Origin: Stieleria maiorica
GTDB lineage: Bacteria > Planctomycetota > Planctomycetia > Pirellulales > Pirellulaceae
Assembly: GCF_008035925.1 (NCBI RefSeq)
Contig: NZ_CP036264.1
Span: 8,346,343 to 8,410,342 of the forward strand
Reading direction: 5' to 3'
DNA length: 64,000 bases
The stretch's first letter is position 1; the number at the start of each line of letters is the position of its first letter. The position numbers were made by a program, and so were the translations under genes. This document shows positions 25,759 through 34,657 of this stretch, in pieces. Under the pieces are notes generated by a model. It worked only from the letters and a program-made list of their open reading frames with translations. It did not search any database and was not told where the DNA came from.

Positions 25759-25824
25759 ACGTAGCTACGCTCGCCAGAGCGTGGGATACACCGGGGATCC
25801 ACCTTCTGGCGAAGGTAGCTACGT
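25759..25824 (+). repeat. Two-hairpin intergenic element, copy C
   Basis: Same layout as copy B, with ACGTAGCTAC and GTAGCTACGT termini and both conserved hairpins. It lies between the convergent small secreted-protein gene and the giant VCBS gene, occupying over half of the gap. Confidence 0.9.
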
Positions 25825-25844
25825 GTGACCGGATCGGCGAGTGT

Positions 25845-28800
25845 TTAGAAGGGCAATGATTTCAGGAATCGCTGACCGAATCGTCCGTAATCTTGTCCAT
25901 CCACGTCACCGTCTCCGTCGCTGTCCAGGGAGGCGTTGAATCCGGCGTCGCCGCTGGATTTCAGGAACGTCAGGCCGAAGCGACCGTAATCTTGACCGTC
26001 CACATCACGGTCGCCGTCGCTGTCACCGTAGAGCGCGAAGAAGTTGTCGGACGCAACTTGACCGTGCGAGTAGTCGCCGCCTTGCAGGCCGTCGTTGTTG
26101 CCGTCCATCCTGACGGAGGTTCCCGCACGACGAACTTTCGACGGATCGATCGTCAGTTGGTAGTTGCCATCAACCAGGGCCGAATCCAGGCCACGTGTCA
26201 GCGATCCGCTGAACGTCAGCGTTGCCACCGAGTTGCCTTGGGGATCGGTCGACACGACAAACGCCGTCGTCACAACGCCGCCCTCGGGGTCGCGTTTGCT
26301 GACTCGGAACGCTCCGGGATCGATGTCGACCAAGCCGTCAAACTGGACGTCGATTTTGGTCAGATTGGAACGTTGGGGACTGACCGAACCATCGCCGAGC
26401 GTTAATTGCCCGACCTGTGCCAGATCGACTAGCGTCAGCCGCACCTCCGTCGGGCCGACTGAAAGGTCCCAGTCGCTTCCCAGCGGAGGCGTGGGCAAAT
26501 CGGTGTCGGCAAAGGTTCCCGTGATCGACGAGCCTTGCATCAGAACGAACGAATCTCCGACCGCGGGCGTGATGCCGAGCGGCGGTCGGTACTTCAATCC
26601 GCCGCCGACGGTGATCGGACCGACCGAATCGATCCGTCCACCGGACAGGTCGGTCATCGTCCCCAGCGGGATCGGGGCGGTCGCGTCCAGGGACAACGTC
26701 TGGTCGCCCACATCCAACGAGCCTTCGATTTGAATTGAGTTCATTGCCAGAACACTGACCGGTCCAACCTTCGAAAGTTGAACTTCGGTCACCAGGCCGC
26801 CATCGTTGACTTCGATGGTGGTCGGAGCAATGGGGGGGCCGCCCAGTTCGAGGGGGGCCGCGGCAAGGCTACCGGCGTCGGACCGGATGACGGCGTCGGA
26901 GTTTCCGGTTCCCCGGATCGTCACCGAATCAGATTCGTCGGTGCCATCGATCGAGATGCCGTCCGGAAATGAAAAGTACCCGCCGCTGGTAAAGTCGATG
27001 TTGAAGGTGTCGATTCCGTCGGTGGCGACCAGCGTCAGCGACTGTGTCGTCAACACCGGTTTGGACAACAGAACCGCACCGCCGTTGCCGTTGTCAATCA
27101 GTTCGGCATTCTCCCCATTCAGCCGCAACGAAACGTCCGGGGAGGCTGGGGGAAGGCTAAAGACGACATCTTCGCGAATGGTGATCAAGTAGTCTTCGAC
27201 TTCTCCGTCATCGGCCAATCCCGTCGGATCCAGATCGCCGGCGGTGCTCAGCCGCACCCGCGCGTAGGTTTGCCCCAACGTCATTGCCGGCGGCACGTTG
27301 TAGTTGAGCGTCTGGAGTCCCGCGACCACATCAACGCTGTCCAGGATCTGTTCGGTGGCGTCCCAGGTGCCATCGGCGTTGAAGTCGATCCAGGCGTCGA
27401 CTTTGGCAGATGATCCGTTTTGCAGGTCGACGTTCACACCGGCGGTCGATTGTCCCTGTTTCAATGTCCCGAACAGCACGCCGTCTTCGTCGGATCCGTC
27501 ACCGGCCGCGTCGGTCGACGGCTCGGCATCCGGTTCGCTGTCTCGCGAGGCTCCCAATCGCGGACCGACGGCCAAGTGGGTCGCTCCGTCATCGACCAAC
27601 AGCGTCGCGTAAGACTCCGGTGCGTCACCGAGATCCGCGAGTACGGTTTCCAGCCAGAGGAATCGGTAATCAAAACTCGACACACCGACGACATCCAGGT
27701 CCCCGTCTCGGTCCAGGTCGCCCAGTTCGACTCGCCGTGCACCGTTGACAAAGTAGTCGATCGGGCGCTGGCGGAAGTTCTGGTGACCGTCGTTCAGGAA
27801 GACGTACATCACGTAGTCGTCTCGCGAGGCGACCAGCAAGTCAATGTCGCCGTCCAAGTCGATGTCTCCCGGAGTGACATCGAACGCGTAATATTCTTCC
27901 ATCGGGATCAATCGCTCGGTGAAGTTACCGGCGCCGTCATTTTCGAACCACGTCAGTTCGTCGGTGAAGGCGGCGATGGCGATGTCCAGGTCACCATCAC
28001 CGTCGATGTCGGCCGTCTTCACCGACGTCGCACCGTACGCGGAGGTGGAGATGATTTTTTCGACGAAGTTTTCGTTGCCATCGTTTTGGTACCAAGCGAT
28101 CTTGTCGTCGCTGTAGGATGCGCCGACAACATCCAGGTCACCGTCGCCGTCGATATCCCCCGTCGCGACGCTGTAGGCAAACCTGGCGTTGGCGGAAATC
28201 ACTTTCGGGGTGAAGTTTCCGCTGCCGTCGTTTTGGTACCAGGCGATCTTGTCGTCGTAGCCGCTGGCCGAGAGCAGGTCGATGTCGCCGTCTCCGTCGA
28301 CGTCGGCCGTGTGGACGTCGTTCAGGCCGGCGGCATCCAGCGTCACCACCTGTTCGGTGAAGTTACCGTTGTCGTTGCGGAACCAGGCGACTTTGCCATC
28401 GAAATAGGAACCGCCGACGATGTCCAGGTCGCCGTCGCCGTCGATGTCGGCCGACTCGACGCTGGACGCACCATTGGCGGACGTCGTGACGATTTGCGGC
28501 GAAAATGCCTGGGATCCGTCGTTTTCGTACCAGGTGATCTTGTCGTCGTTGAAGGTCGCGCCGAGCACATCGATGTCGCCGTCGCCGTCGATGTCCGCCA
28601 AGCTGACGTCGTAGGGCAAGAAGGGTGAGGAAACGATCTCGTTTTCGACAAACGATTCGTTGCCGTCATTTTCGTACCAGGCAATCTGGTCGTTGCCGTT
28701 GGAGGCACCCAGCACGTCCAAATCGCCGTCACCGTCGACGTCGGCGACTTCAACGTCCAGAGGGGCATCCGCGTTGGCATCGATCACAGCTTCGCTAAAG

Positions 28801-31367
28801 TTCTGGTTGCCATCGTTCTCATACCAGACGATCAAATCGTCGCCGTAGGACGTGGCAAACACGTCCACGTCGCCGTCCTGGTCGATGTCTGCCGCCGAGA
28901 CTTTCGTCGGATAATCGAGCGAGGTGGTGATCGCGTGCTCGGTGAAACTCTGGTTGCCGTCGTTTTCGTACCAAGCGATCTTGTCGTCGGACTGGGACGC
29001 ACTCAACACATCGATGTCGCCATCGGAATCCACATCGGCCACCGCCACACCCAACGCACCATTGGCGTTGGTGCTGATCACGTGCTTGGTGAACGAGGCG
29101 GAACCGTTGTTTTCGTACCAGTTGATCGAATCGTCCAACGCGTGCGCGGTGACCACGTCCAGGTCTCCGTCACCGTCCACATCGATGACCGCCACACTCT
29201 TGGCCGCTCCGGCGGAGGGATCGATCACGTGGACGGTGTACGGTTCGGCCCCCGTGTTTTCGTACCACAAAATTTCGTAGCTGAATCCGGCGCTCACGAA
29301 GTCGCGGTCGCCGTCACCGTCGACATCGCCCGTGGCGACACTGAGCACGCCACGATCGTCCGGCGAAACGATGTGGGGCGAAAAATTTTCGGCTCCATCG
29401 TTTTCGTACCAGACGATGTTCTGGCCGAAATACGAGACCGCAATGACATCCAGATCGCCGTCATTGTCAACGTCCTCGACCTCGATCTCTTCCGGATCAT
29501 CACCCTGGTCGCTGATCAACCGGCGGGTGAAGTTTTCGTTTCCATCATTCTCGAACCACTCGAACCGATTCGAATACCCTGATGCACTGAGAACGTCCAG
29601 GTCGCCATCGCCATCGAGATCCACCGACTTGATCGCCGCAACACCCAAGGCTCCCGGCGTACTGATGTCGCTACCGATGAAGATCGGCGACATCGGAATC
29701 GGCGGTTGGATTGTGACTTGGTAATCTTCGACTTCACCGTCGGGCGCCTCGCCGGTCGGCGACAGCCCTCCAACACTGCTTAGGCGAAACCTTGCATAGG
29801 TTGTCCCGACGAGCGCGTCGCGCGGAATCTGGAAGGTTAGCTGATGGTCAAAGACGCGGACTTCGCTGGACTCGATGATCTGTTCTCCCGGATCGTCCCA
29901 GTCACCGTCTTGGTTGAAGTCGATCCAGGCGTCCAGGAAGACCCAGCCGGGCTGGTTAGAGTTGCTCTGCACGTTCACCGTGACTTCAGCGTCGAAGGCG
30001 CGCACGTGAAGCGGACCGAACGTGACGCCGTCATCATCGCCCCCATCGCCGTCGGCTGCTGCGGAGGGCAAACCGTCTGGCTCACCGTCACGCGATGCAC
30101 CGAGTCGATGACCGATCGCGACGTGGGATGCCCCGCCGGCGGCGATCAATGTCGGATAAGGCTGCGGGGCATCGCCATAGTCGGGGGAACCGTTTTCGAA
30201 CCACAGGACGTTGTCTCCGTAGCGCCCGCCGACGACGAAATCCGATTTGGCATCGCCGTTGAAGTCATCGACGGCCAGACCGCTGGCACCGTTTGCGGAA
30301 TCATCGCTGATGAGATGTTCGGTGAACACACCAGCCCCGTTGCCCAAGAAAACGCGAACCTGATCGTTCTGGGAGGAAGCGAGGATATCGATGTCGCCGT
30401 CGGTGTCGATGTCTGCGGTCGCGACGTCGAACGCGCGGTCGGCCAAGGTGGTCAAAACGTGCCGGGTGAAGTTCTCGTTGCCGTCGTTCTCGTACCACGC
30501 GATCGTGTCGTCGAAATTCGACGCCGCGACGAGATCCACGTCACCGTCGCCGTCAGCGTCAAAGGTGCCGACCGCCATGGCATTGTCGGCGGTGATGCTG
30601 ATCACATGCTCGGTGAAGTTCTCGCTTCCATCGTTCTCGTACCAGGCGATCGTGTCGTCGTTGCCCGATACGCCGACAATATCGATGTCGCCGTCACCAT
30701 CGACGTCCGCCGCCGTCACGTCGTTGGCACCATCCGCGGTCGAACTGATGACGTGCCGCGTGAACGTTTCGTTGCCATCGTTTTCGAACCAGGCAATGGT
30801 GTCGGAGAAAAACGCGGTACTGAGGACATCCAGATCGCCGTCCCCATCGACATCGGCAACCGCGACACTGGACGCATTGGTTTCGATGGCACTGATCTCG
30901 TGCTCGGTGAAGTTTTCGCTGCCATCATTTTCGTACCAGCGAATCCGGTGATCATACTTTGACGCGCTCAACACGTCCGCGTCTCCGTCGCCGTCCAGGT
31001 CCGCGATCGCAACGTCTTGGACGCCATTGGCATTGGTGGCAATCGTGTTTCCGGAGAACACGCCCCCGCCATCGTTGTTGTACCAACGAATCGAATCGTC
31101 TCGATACGACGCGACCACCACGTCGTTGTCGCCATCCCCATCGACGTCTCCGGACACGAGGCCCAACGGTCCATCGACCGTCCCGGTGCTAAGCTCGTGC
31201 TCGACGAACGTCGCTCCGGGCACGGGGGGCGGAAACGGCGCGAAATCCAGGTCGCCGGCGAGCAACATCCGCTGCTCCAGCCGCTCACCGAATACTCTTC
31301 TGCGATCACGCCGGACACTGGTCTTCTTCCGGCGTAGCTTCTTCGTGCCCGATTTCCTTGGATTCAT
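25845..31367 (-). CDS. Giant cell-surface VCBS/FG-GAP repeat protein with two GEVED domains and a dockerin-like C-terminus
   Basis: 1840 residues. The N-terminus is a basic stretch ending in RLEQRMLLAGDLD, close to the LEPR-XLL sorting motif of planctomycete surface proteins. Next come seven VCBS/FG-GAP repeats of about 47 residues, each with a DxDGDGDxD calcium loop and an IAWYENDG-type strand, a GEVED domain (starting near GDAPQPYPTL), fourteen more repeats, a second GEVED domain, a beta-rich region of about 400 residues, and a dockerin/EF-hand-like end with two GDxDGDGDVDGQDYGRFG-type loops. Twenty-one repeats suit three seven-bladed propellers. It is probably an exported, calcium-stabilised adhesion or matrix protein. 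It stands alone, convergent with the small secreted-protein gene. Confidence 0.9.
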   Translation of the reverse strand: MNPRKSGTKKLRRKKTSVRRDRRRVFGERLEQRMLLAGDLDFAPFPPPVPGATFVEHELSTGTVDGPLGLVSGDVDGDGDNDVVVASYRDDSIRWYNNDGGGVFSGNTIATNANGVQDVAIADLDGDGDADVLSASKYDHRIRWYENDGSENFTEHEISAIETNASSVAVADVDGDGDLDVLSTAFFSDTIAWFENDGNETFTRHVISSTADGANDVTAADVDGDGDIDIVGVSGNDDTIAWYENDGSENFTEHVISITADNAMAVGTFDADGDGDVDLVAASNFDDTIAWYENDGNENFTRHVLTTLADRAFDVATADIDTDGDIDILASSQNDQVRVFLGNGAGVFTEHLISDDSANGASGLAVDDFNGDAKSDFVVGGRYGDNVLWFENGSPDYGDAPQPYPTLIAAGGASHVAIGHRLGASRDGEPDGLPSAAADGDGGDDDGVTFGPLHVRAFDAEVTVNVQSNSNQPGWVFLDAWIDFNQDGDWDDPGEQIIESSEVRVFDHQLTFQIPRDALVGTTYARFRLSSVGGLSPTGEAPDGEVEDYQVTIQPPIPMSPIFIGSDISTPGALGVAAIKSVDLDGDGDLDVLSASGYSNRFEWFENDGNENFTRRLISDQGDDPEEIEVEDVDNDGDLDVIAVSYFGQNIVWYENDGAENFSPHIVSPDDRGVLSVATGDVDGDGDRDFVSAGFSYEILWYENTGAEPYTVHVIDPSAGAAKSVAVIDVDGDGDLDVVTAHALDDSINWYENNGSASFTKHVISTNANGALGVAVADVDSDGDIDVLSASQSDDKIAWYENDGNQSFTEHAITTSLDYPTKVSAADIDQDGDVDVFATSYGDDLIVWYENDGNQNFSEAVIDANADAPLDVEVADVDGDGDLDVLGASNGNDQIAWYENDGNESFVENEIVSSPFLPYDVSLADIDGDGDIDVLGATFNDDKITWYENDGSQAFSPQIVTTSANGASSVESADIDGDGDLDIVGGSYFDGKVAWFRNDNGNFTEQVVTLDAAGLNDVHTADVDGDGDIDLLSASGYDDKIAWYQNDGSGNFTPKVISANARFAYSVATGDIDGDGDLDVVGASYSDDKIAWYQNDGNENFVEKIISTSAYGATSVKTADIDGDGDLDIAIAAFTDELTWFENDGAGNFTERLIPMEEYYAFDVTPGDIDLDGDIDLLVASRDDYVMYVFLNDGHQNFRQRPIDYFVNGARRVELGDLDRDGDLDVVGVSSFDYRFLWLETVLADLGDAPESYATLLVDDGATHLAVGPRLGASRDSEPDAEPSTDAAGDGSDEDGVLFGTLKQGQSTAGVNVDLQNGSSAKVDAWIDFNADGTWDATEQILDSVDVVAGLQTLNYNVPPAMTLGQTYARVRLSTAGDLDPTGLADDGEVEDYLITIREDVVFSLPPASPDVSLRLNGENAELIDNGNGGAVLLSKPVLTTQSLTLVATDGIDTFNIDFTSGGYFSFPDGISIDGTDESDSVTIRGTGNSDAVIRSDAGSLAAAPLELGGPPIAPTTIEVNDGGLVTEVQLSKVGPVSVLAMNSIQIEGSLDVGDQTLSLDATAPIPLGTMTDLSGGRIDSVGPITVGGGLKYRPPLGITPAVGDSFVLMQGSSITGTFADTDLPTPPLGSDWDLSVGPTEVRLTLVDLAQVGQLTLGDGSVSPQRSNLTKIDVQFDGLVDIDPGAFRVSKRDPEGGVVTTAFVVSTDPQGNSVATLTFSGSLTRGLDSALVDGNYQLTIDPSKVRRAGTSVRMDGNNDGLQGGDYSHGQVASDNFFALYGDSDGDRDVDGQDYGRFGLTFLKSSGDAGFNASLDSDGDGDVDGQDYGRFGQRFLKSLPF

Positions 31368-31703
31368 AGAACAGCGGTGACGATCGTTTCGGCAGGGGGA
31401 TTGGGAGGTCCGGTAGTGGACGCATTCTACCTACTCGGTCGGGCCGATGTTCCCCAAACGGAGAACGCACTCGGATTCATCACAACGCGATCCCGGTGCG
31501 TCTGACCTCACCGCCCGACGGGAGGGGGCGCCGTCGCTCGGCGGCCCTCCACGACGACCGTCCGGGCCCTCCCCTCGCAGCGCCATCGCCCTTTTCGCGG
31601 GAGAGCTGGGGCTCTGATTTTCGCATCCCCATCATTCTGCCCCCGATCATTCTGCCGTCCATCGTTTTGCCCCATCACGTAGCCAACATCCCCCAACGCT
31701 CAG
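31368..31703. other. Region upstream of the giant gene with degenerate short repeats
   Basis: A 336-bp gap between the TIGR03032 gene start side and the giant VCBS gene. It holds three to four degenerate 14-15 bp units of the form CCCATCATTCTGC at 31627-31675. The rest is unremarkable and should contain the VCBS gene promoter. Confidence 0.5.
31627..31675. repeat. Degenerate tandem repeat, 14-15 bp unit
   Basis: Successive units CCCATCATTCTGC, CCCGATCATTCTGC, CGTCCATCGTTTTGC and a partial CCCATCACG. The array lies just downstream of the TIGR03032 gene stop. Confidence 0.65.
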
Positions 31704-32765
31704 CTACCCCTCCGCCGTCCAGCTTTGCAATCGATCTTCTTCATCGAACCAGACATTGCGTTGGATCTCGTCGGTTTTGAACCCCAACGCTTTGGGGCGT
31801 CGCGTGTCGGGCAGCACCACCACATCGTACAACTCGCCGATCACGTCGCCTTCGATGCGGATCCAGTGCACCACGTCACCGCTGCGCAGGTCGATCACCT
31901 GCAGCCCGCAGCGTGGGGAAGCGCCTCTGGCGGCCAATTCATTCTCGAGGTTCAATCCGTGAAACGATGGCTCATCACGTCGGGGTTTCGACAGTCCGAC
32001 GATGGCATAGTCGCCGACGAAGGCAAGACCACGCGCATAGCCCGGGCAGAACGCGACGCGTCGCAGTGTTCCGGTGTCGGCATCGAGGTATCCCAGGTAT
32101 CCGTTGCCCGAGTCGAGTAACCACAGCCGACCGCGATACAGTCGCGGCGAGTGCGGCATGGAAAGCCCTTCGGCGATGATCTGATTGGTGCGGACATCGA
32201 TCACCAAGCCGCCATCCTTACGACGGTCACGCCATCCGTCGATCACATCCGATCGGCTGCAGGCAGTGACATAGCGGGGGCTGCCGTCTTGCATCGCCAT
32301 CCCGTTCAGGTGGCACCGGTCTTCGGCGACCAGCTTTGAAATGAAGTTCGGCCGCCACAGCGGAGTAAAACTGCGTCGCTGGCTGACCGTCGCGATGCAA
32401 TTGAACAGTGTGCTGATAAAGATCGGCTGCCCCTTGCCATCGACAGCGACGTCATGAACATCGATGTCACCGGTGGTGTACCCGACCTGCGGAACGAACA
32501 AGCGGTCAAATTCCGGCTGCGACACCGGTCCGGGCCCCATGTCTTCCAGACGCCACAATTGATAACGCGTGCTCATCCAGATGGTCTGGGCATCTGCCCA
32601 CAGCCCCATGCAACGATTGAAGGTGCGTTCAAAGATCGCCAGCCCACGATCAGCTTTCGTCCCGACCAACAACAGTTTTCCGGCCTGGTAGGTCGAGACG
32701 GCCAGGCTGATGCCGTGCTCGGCCAGCCACGTCGTCAACTCGCGGGATCCGATGATGTTCAGCAT
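31704..32765 (-). CDS. TIGR03032 (DUF4915) family protein
   Basis: A 353-residue protein of the TIGR03032/DUF4915 family, recognised by WLAEHGISLAVSTYQAGKLL near the N-terminus, then FNRCMGLWADAQTIWMSTRY, DIDVHDVAVD and LPHSPRLY-type blocks (here SMPHSPRLYRGRLWLLDSGN). The repeating strand pattern suggests a beta-propeller. There is no signal peptide. The family has no established function; some members are linked to cell-surface or TPR proteins. It is followed by the giant VCBS gene on the same strand and preceded by a sulfatase-like gene, but gaps of 50 bp or more make an operon uncertain. Confidence 0.85.
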   Translation of the reverse strand: MLNIIGSRELTTWLAEHGISLAVSTYQAGKLLLVGTKADRGLAIFERTFNRCMGLWADAQTIWMSTRYQLWRLEDMGPGPVSQPEFDRLFVPQVGYTTGDIDVHDVAVDGKGQPIFISTLFNCIATVSQRRSFTPLWRPNFISKLVAEDRCHLNGMAMQDGSPRYVTACSRSDVIDGWRDRRKDGGLVIDVRTNQIIAEGLSMPHSPRLYRGRLWLLDSGNGYLGYLDADTGTLRRVAFCPGYARGLAFVGDYAIVGLSKPRRDEPSFHGLNLENELAARGASPRCGLQVIDLRSGDVVHWIRIEGDVIGELYDVVVLPDTRRPKALGFKTDEIQRNVWFDEEDRLQSWTAEG

Positions 32766-32817
32766 GGGGCCTCTGCGGTCGATCTTGTCCGTTTCAATCG
32801 ATCCCGGTCAGATCGGT

Positions 32818-34206
32818 TTAGGGGACGCTGGAGAATTGGTTGAGCACTTCGCGTCGCAAACGTGAAATGTCGTTGACGTCATTGACATCGTCGGGTTTGA
32901 CATACAAATGTTCGCCCTCGTTGCCGGATACCTGGGCGTCGTTGACATAAAACCACTTCGACGTCGTGATGGATTTGACCGCGCGGTCCGAATCGGTCTG
33001 CACCGACAGGGAACCCGCCTCGTCACGCTGGCACCACTGCGTCGGAGTGACCAGCGGGCGGTTGTCAGCCATTCGTTGGAGCAACTCGGGCAGATCGGTA
33101 GCCGATTGCAGCGAGGGCACGCGCAACGGTCCGCCGCTGGAAACCAGCATCGGCAGGCGGAGGTCCGGGCTGCGCAACGGTCCGACGTGGTGTCCCAGAA
33201 AGCCGTTTTCGCCGAGTGAAAACCCGCTGGCCCCGGCCAACAGAATCGTCGGCCGGCGGTTCCGCAGCGAATCCCCCAGCAGTTCGATCATCTGGTCCAA
33301 CAATCGGACCTGGGCCGCATACCGCTGCATCCAGGCGAACAGCAAATCGGGGTCGTCCGATTCAGAGAGCTTGCTCGCCGGCGGATCGGTCGATGGCGGC
33401 AAGAAAAACGGTTCCGCCGCGGTGGGCCGTTGCGGATCATGATCCTCGACCGGTTCAGATTCCTGTTCCCGATCGTCGTCATCGGTCGCGGGGGCATCCC
33501 AGTGGTCACGCAGCATGCCGCTGTGGATCCAAAGCAATCGCGTCTTGGTGGTGACGGTGTTGATCGCCGAGGCGAACGCTTGTGCGATCACGGTCGATTC
33601 GACGGACTCGGCAGGCAACCGTTTGAGCGTCGGTTCCAAGACGATCGCCTGTGCGAAGCCGAATTGATCGTCGGGCAGCGTCAGTTTCGGATCGTCGGTC
33701 AAGAAGACGCTGGCGGTGGAATCAGCTTCGTTCGGCTGGGCTTGCGTCTGTTCATTCGGTTGGGCCTCCCGGGCGATCAGCTCGCGCGAATCCTGAAGCC
33801 AACGCGTGATCAAACCAGCGGGGCGGTCGATCGGCGATGTCCAACGGTCCCAGGTCACGCCGGTCGCTGCCAAGGCGTCGATCGCCGGCGTGTCGTTCCA
33901 AGAGCATCCGTAACAGCCCAGCGCAGACGTCGCCAGCCCTTCCAACGTGATGACAACGGTGATCGGCGGGCGGAGCGACAGTTTGGGCACGAGGATTGGC
34001 GGGGAGGAGATCGGGAAGCAGGCGGAACAACTATCTCGGGCCAGCGTAACACCTGGGTGCGGCGTCGCCAATCGGCGGGCTTTGGGCTGGGGAGCCGGAC
34101 GACCGTTATTGGGCCGCTGGGCGAGGGCATCGTCGCCAAATGAAGACAAAACCCAAGCGGGAGTGGTCGTGCGGTTCTCAAGGCGTTGATCGTATAGGAT
34201 TTTCAT
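32818..34206 (-). CDS. Degenerate sulfatase/alkaline-phosphatase superfamily protein
   Basis: Translation from the ATG at 34206 gives 462 residues; longer starts run into an inverted repeat. The region TVVITLEGLATSALGCYG followed by TPAIDALAATGVTWDRW copies the N-terminal sulfatase pattern (usually TLDxLRxDxLGCYG), and GENGFLGHHVGPLRSPDLRL resembles the later metal and strand segment. The key active-site Cys/Ser-x-Pro-x-Arg motif is absent and the first metal Asp is Glu. It is therefore probably catalytically altered or inactive. There is a long acidic insert (EDHDPQRPT region). No signal peptide is clear. Confidence 0.75.
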   Translation of the reverse strand: MKILYDQRLENRTTTPAWVLSSFGDDALAQRPNNGRPAPQPKARRLATPHPGVTLARDSCSACFPISSPPILVPKLSLRPPITVVITLEGLATSALGCYGCSWNDTPAIDALAATGVTWDRWTSPIDRPAGLITRWLQDSRELIAREAQPNEQTQAQPNEADSTASVFLTDDPKLTLPDDQFGFAQAIVLEPTLKRLPAESVESTVIAQAFASAINTVTTKTRLLWIHSGMLRDHWDAPATDDDDREQESEPVEDHDPQRPTAAEPFFLPPSTDPPASKLSESDDPDLLFAWMQRYAAQVRLLDQMIELLGDSLRNRRPTILLAGASGFSLGENGFLGHHVGPLRSPDLRLPMLVSSGGPLRVPSLQSATDLPELLQRMADNRPLVTPTQWCQRDEAGSLSVQTDSDRAVKSITTSKWFYVNDAQVSGNEGEHLYVKPDDVNDVNDISRLRREVLNQFSSVP

Positions 34207-34657
34207 GCCTTTCCCCGGTCGCCTGGACGACAAGGAGGTCGGTGCCCACGGATGGCAGCGCGAACCCACGGATGTAGTGCGGTCGGGGATCCGTGGGTTC
34301 GCGCTGCCATCCGTGGGCCTTCTCTCGAACGAACTCGGCCGTCCAAGGGGCGAAACGCATGCGAGTGGATCTGCTGCCCCTTGCTTGCGCTGCGGGACTA
34401 GTAAACCGCGGGCTAGTCAATCAGCAGGCCGTGATGCACTTCACGCACCGCTGGGCGAGGGGGCGACCGCCGCGACCCGCGACGATGCGATGGTCCGCAG
34501 ACCCGTTATCGTCGGCATAACGCCAACGGGCAGCCGCAGTCCGACTCGCCGGGCGGCCACCCCCGTCCCGGCGTGGTGCTGGCGGCGTCGTAGGCTTGAT
34601 CCATCGAGCCCTTTTCCAGTGGCTCCGTTTCGTCACGCTGTTTGCCACCACGCTGTT
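34207..34657. other. Divergent intergenic region with a long perfect inverted repeat
   Basis: A 451-bp region between the sulfatase-like gene and the glycosyltransferase gene. It contains the 30-bp-arm inverted repeat at 34244-34318. The rest is GC-rich with no recognisable gene. Frames passing through it into the glycosyltransferase are not supported by similarity. Confidence 0.55.
34244..34318. repeat. Perfect 30-bp inverted repeat (hairpin/cruciform)
   Basis: The left arm 34244-34273 and right arm 34289-34318 are exact reverse complements over all 30 bases, with a 15-nt loop. There is no T-run. It starts 38 bp upstream of the sulfatase-like ATG. Confidence 0.92.

Noticed and set aside
27420..30962. 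Plus-strand open frames of about 370-400 codons with regular V/D-rich repeats
   Set aside because: They are the reverse reading of the periodic VCBS repeats of the giant surface protein, so their periodicity is inherited, not independent.
34322..34657. N-terminal extension of the glycosyltransferase by about 150 residues
   Set aside because: The in-frame upstream sequence runs through the perfect inverted repeat and has no GT26 similarity. The conserved family N-terminus begins soon after the ATG at 34658.
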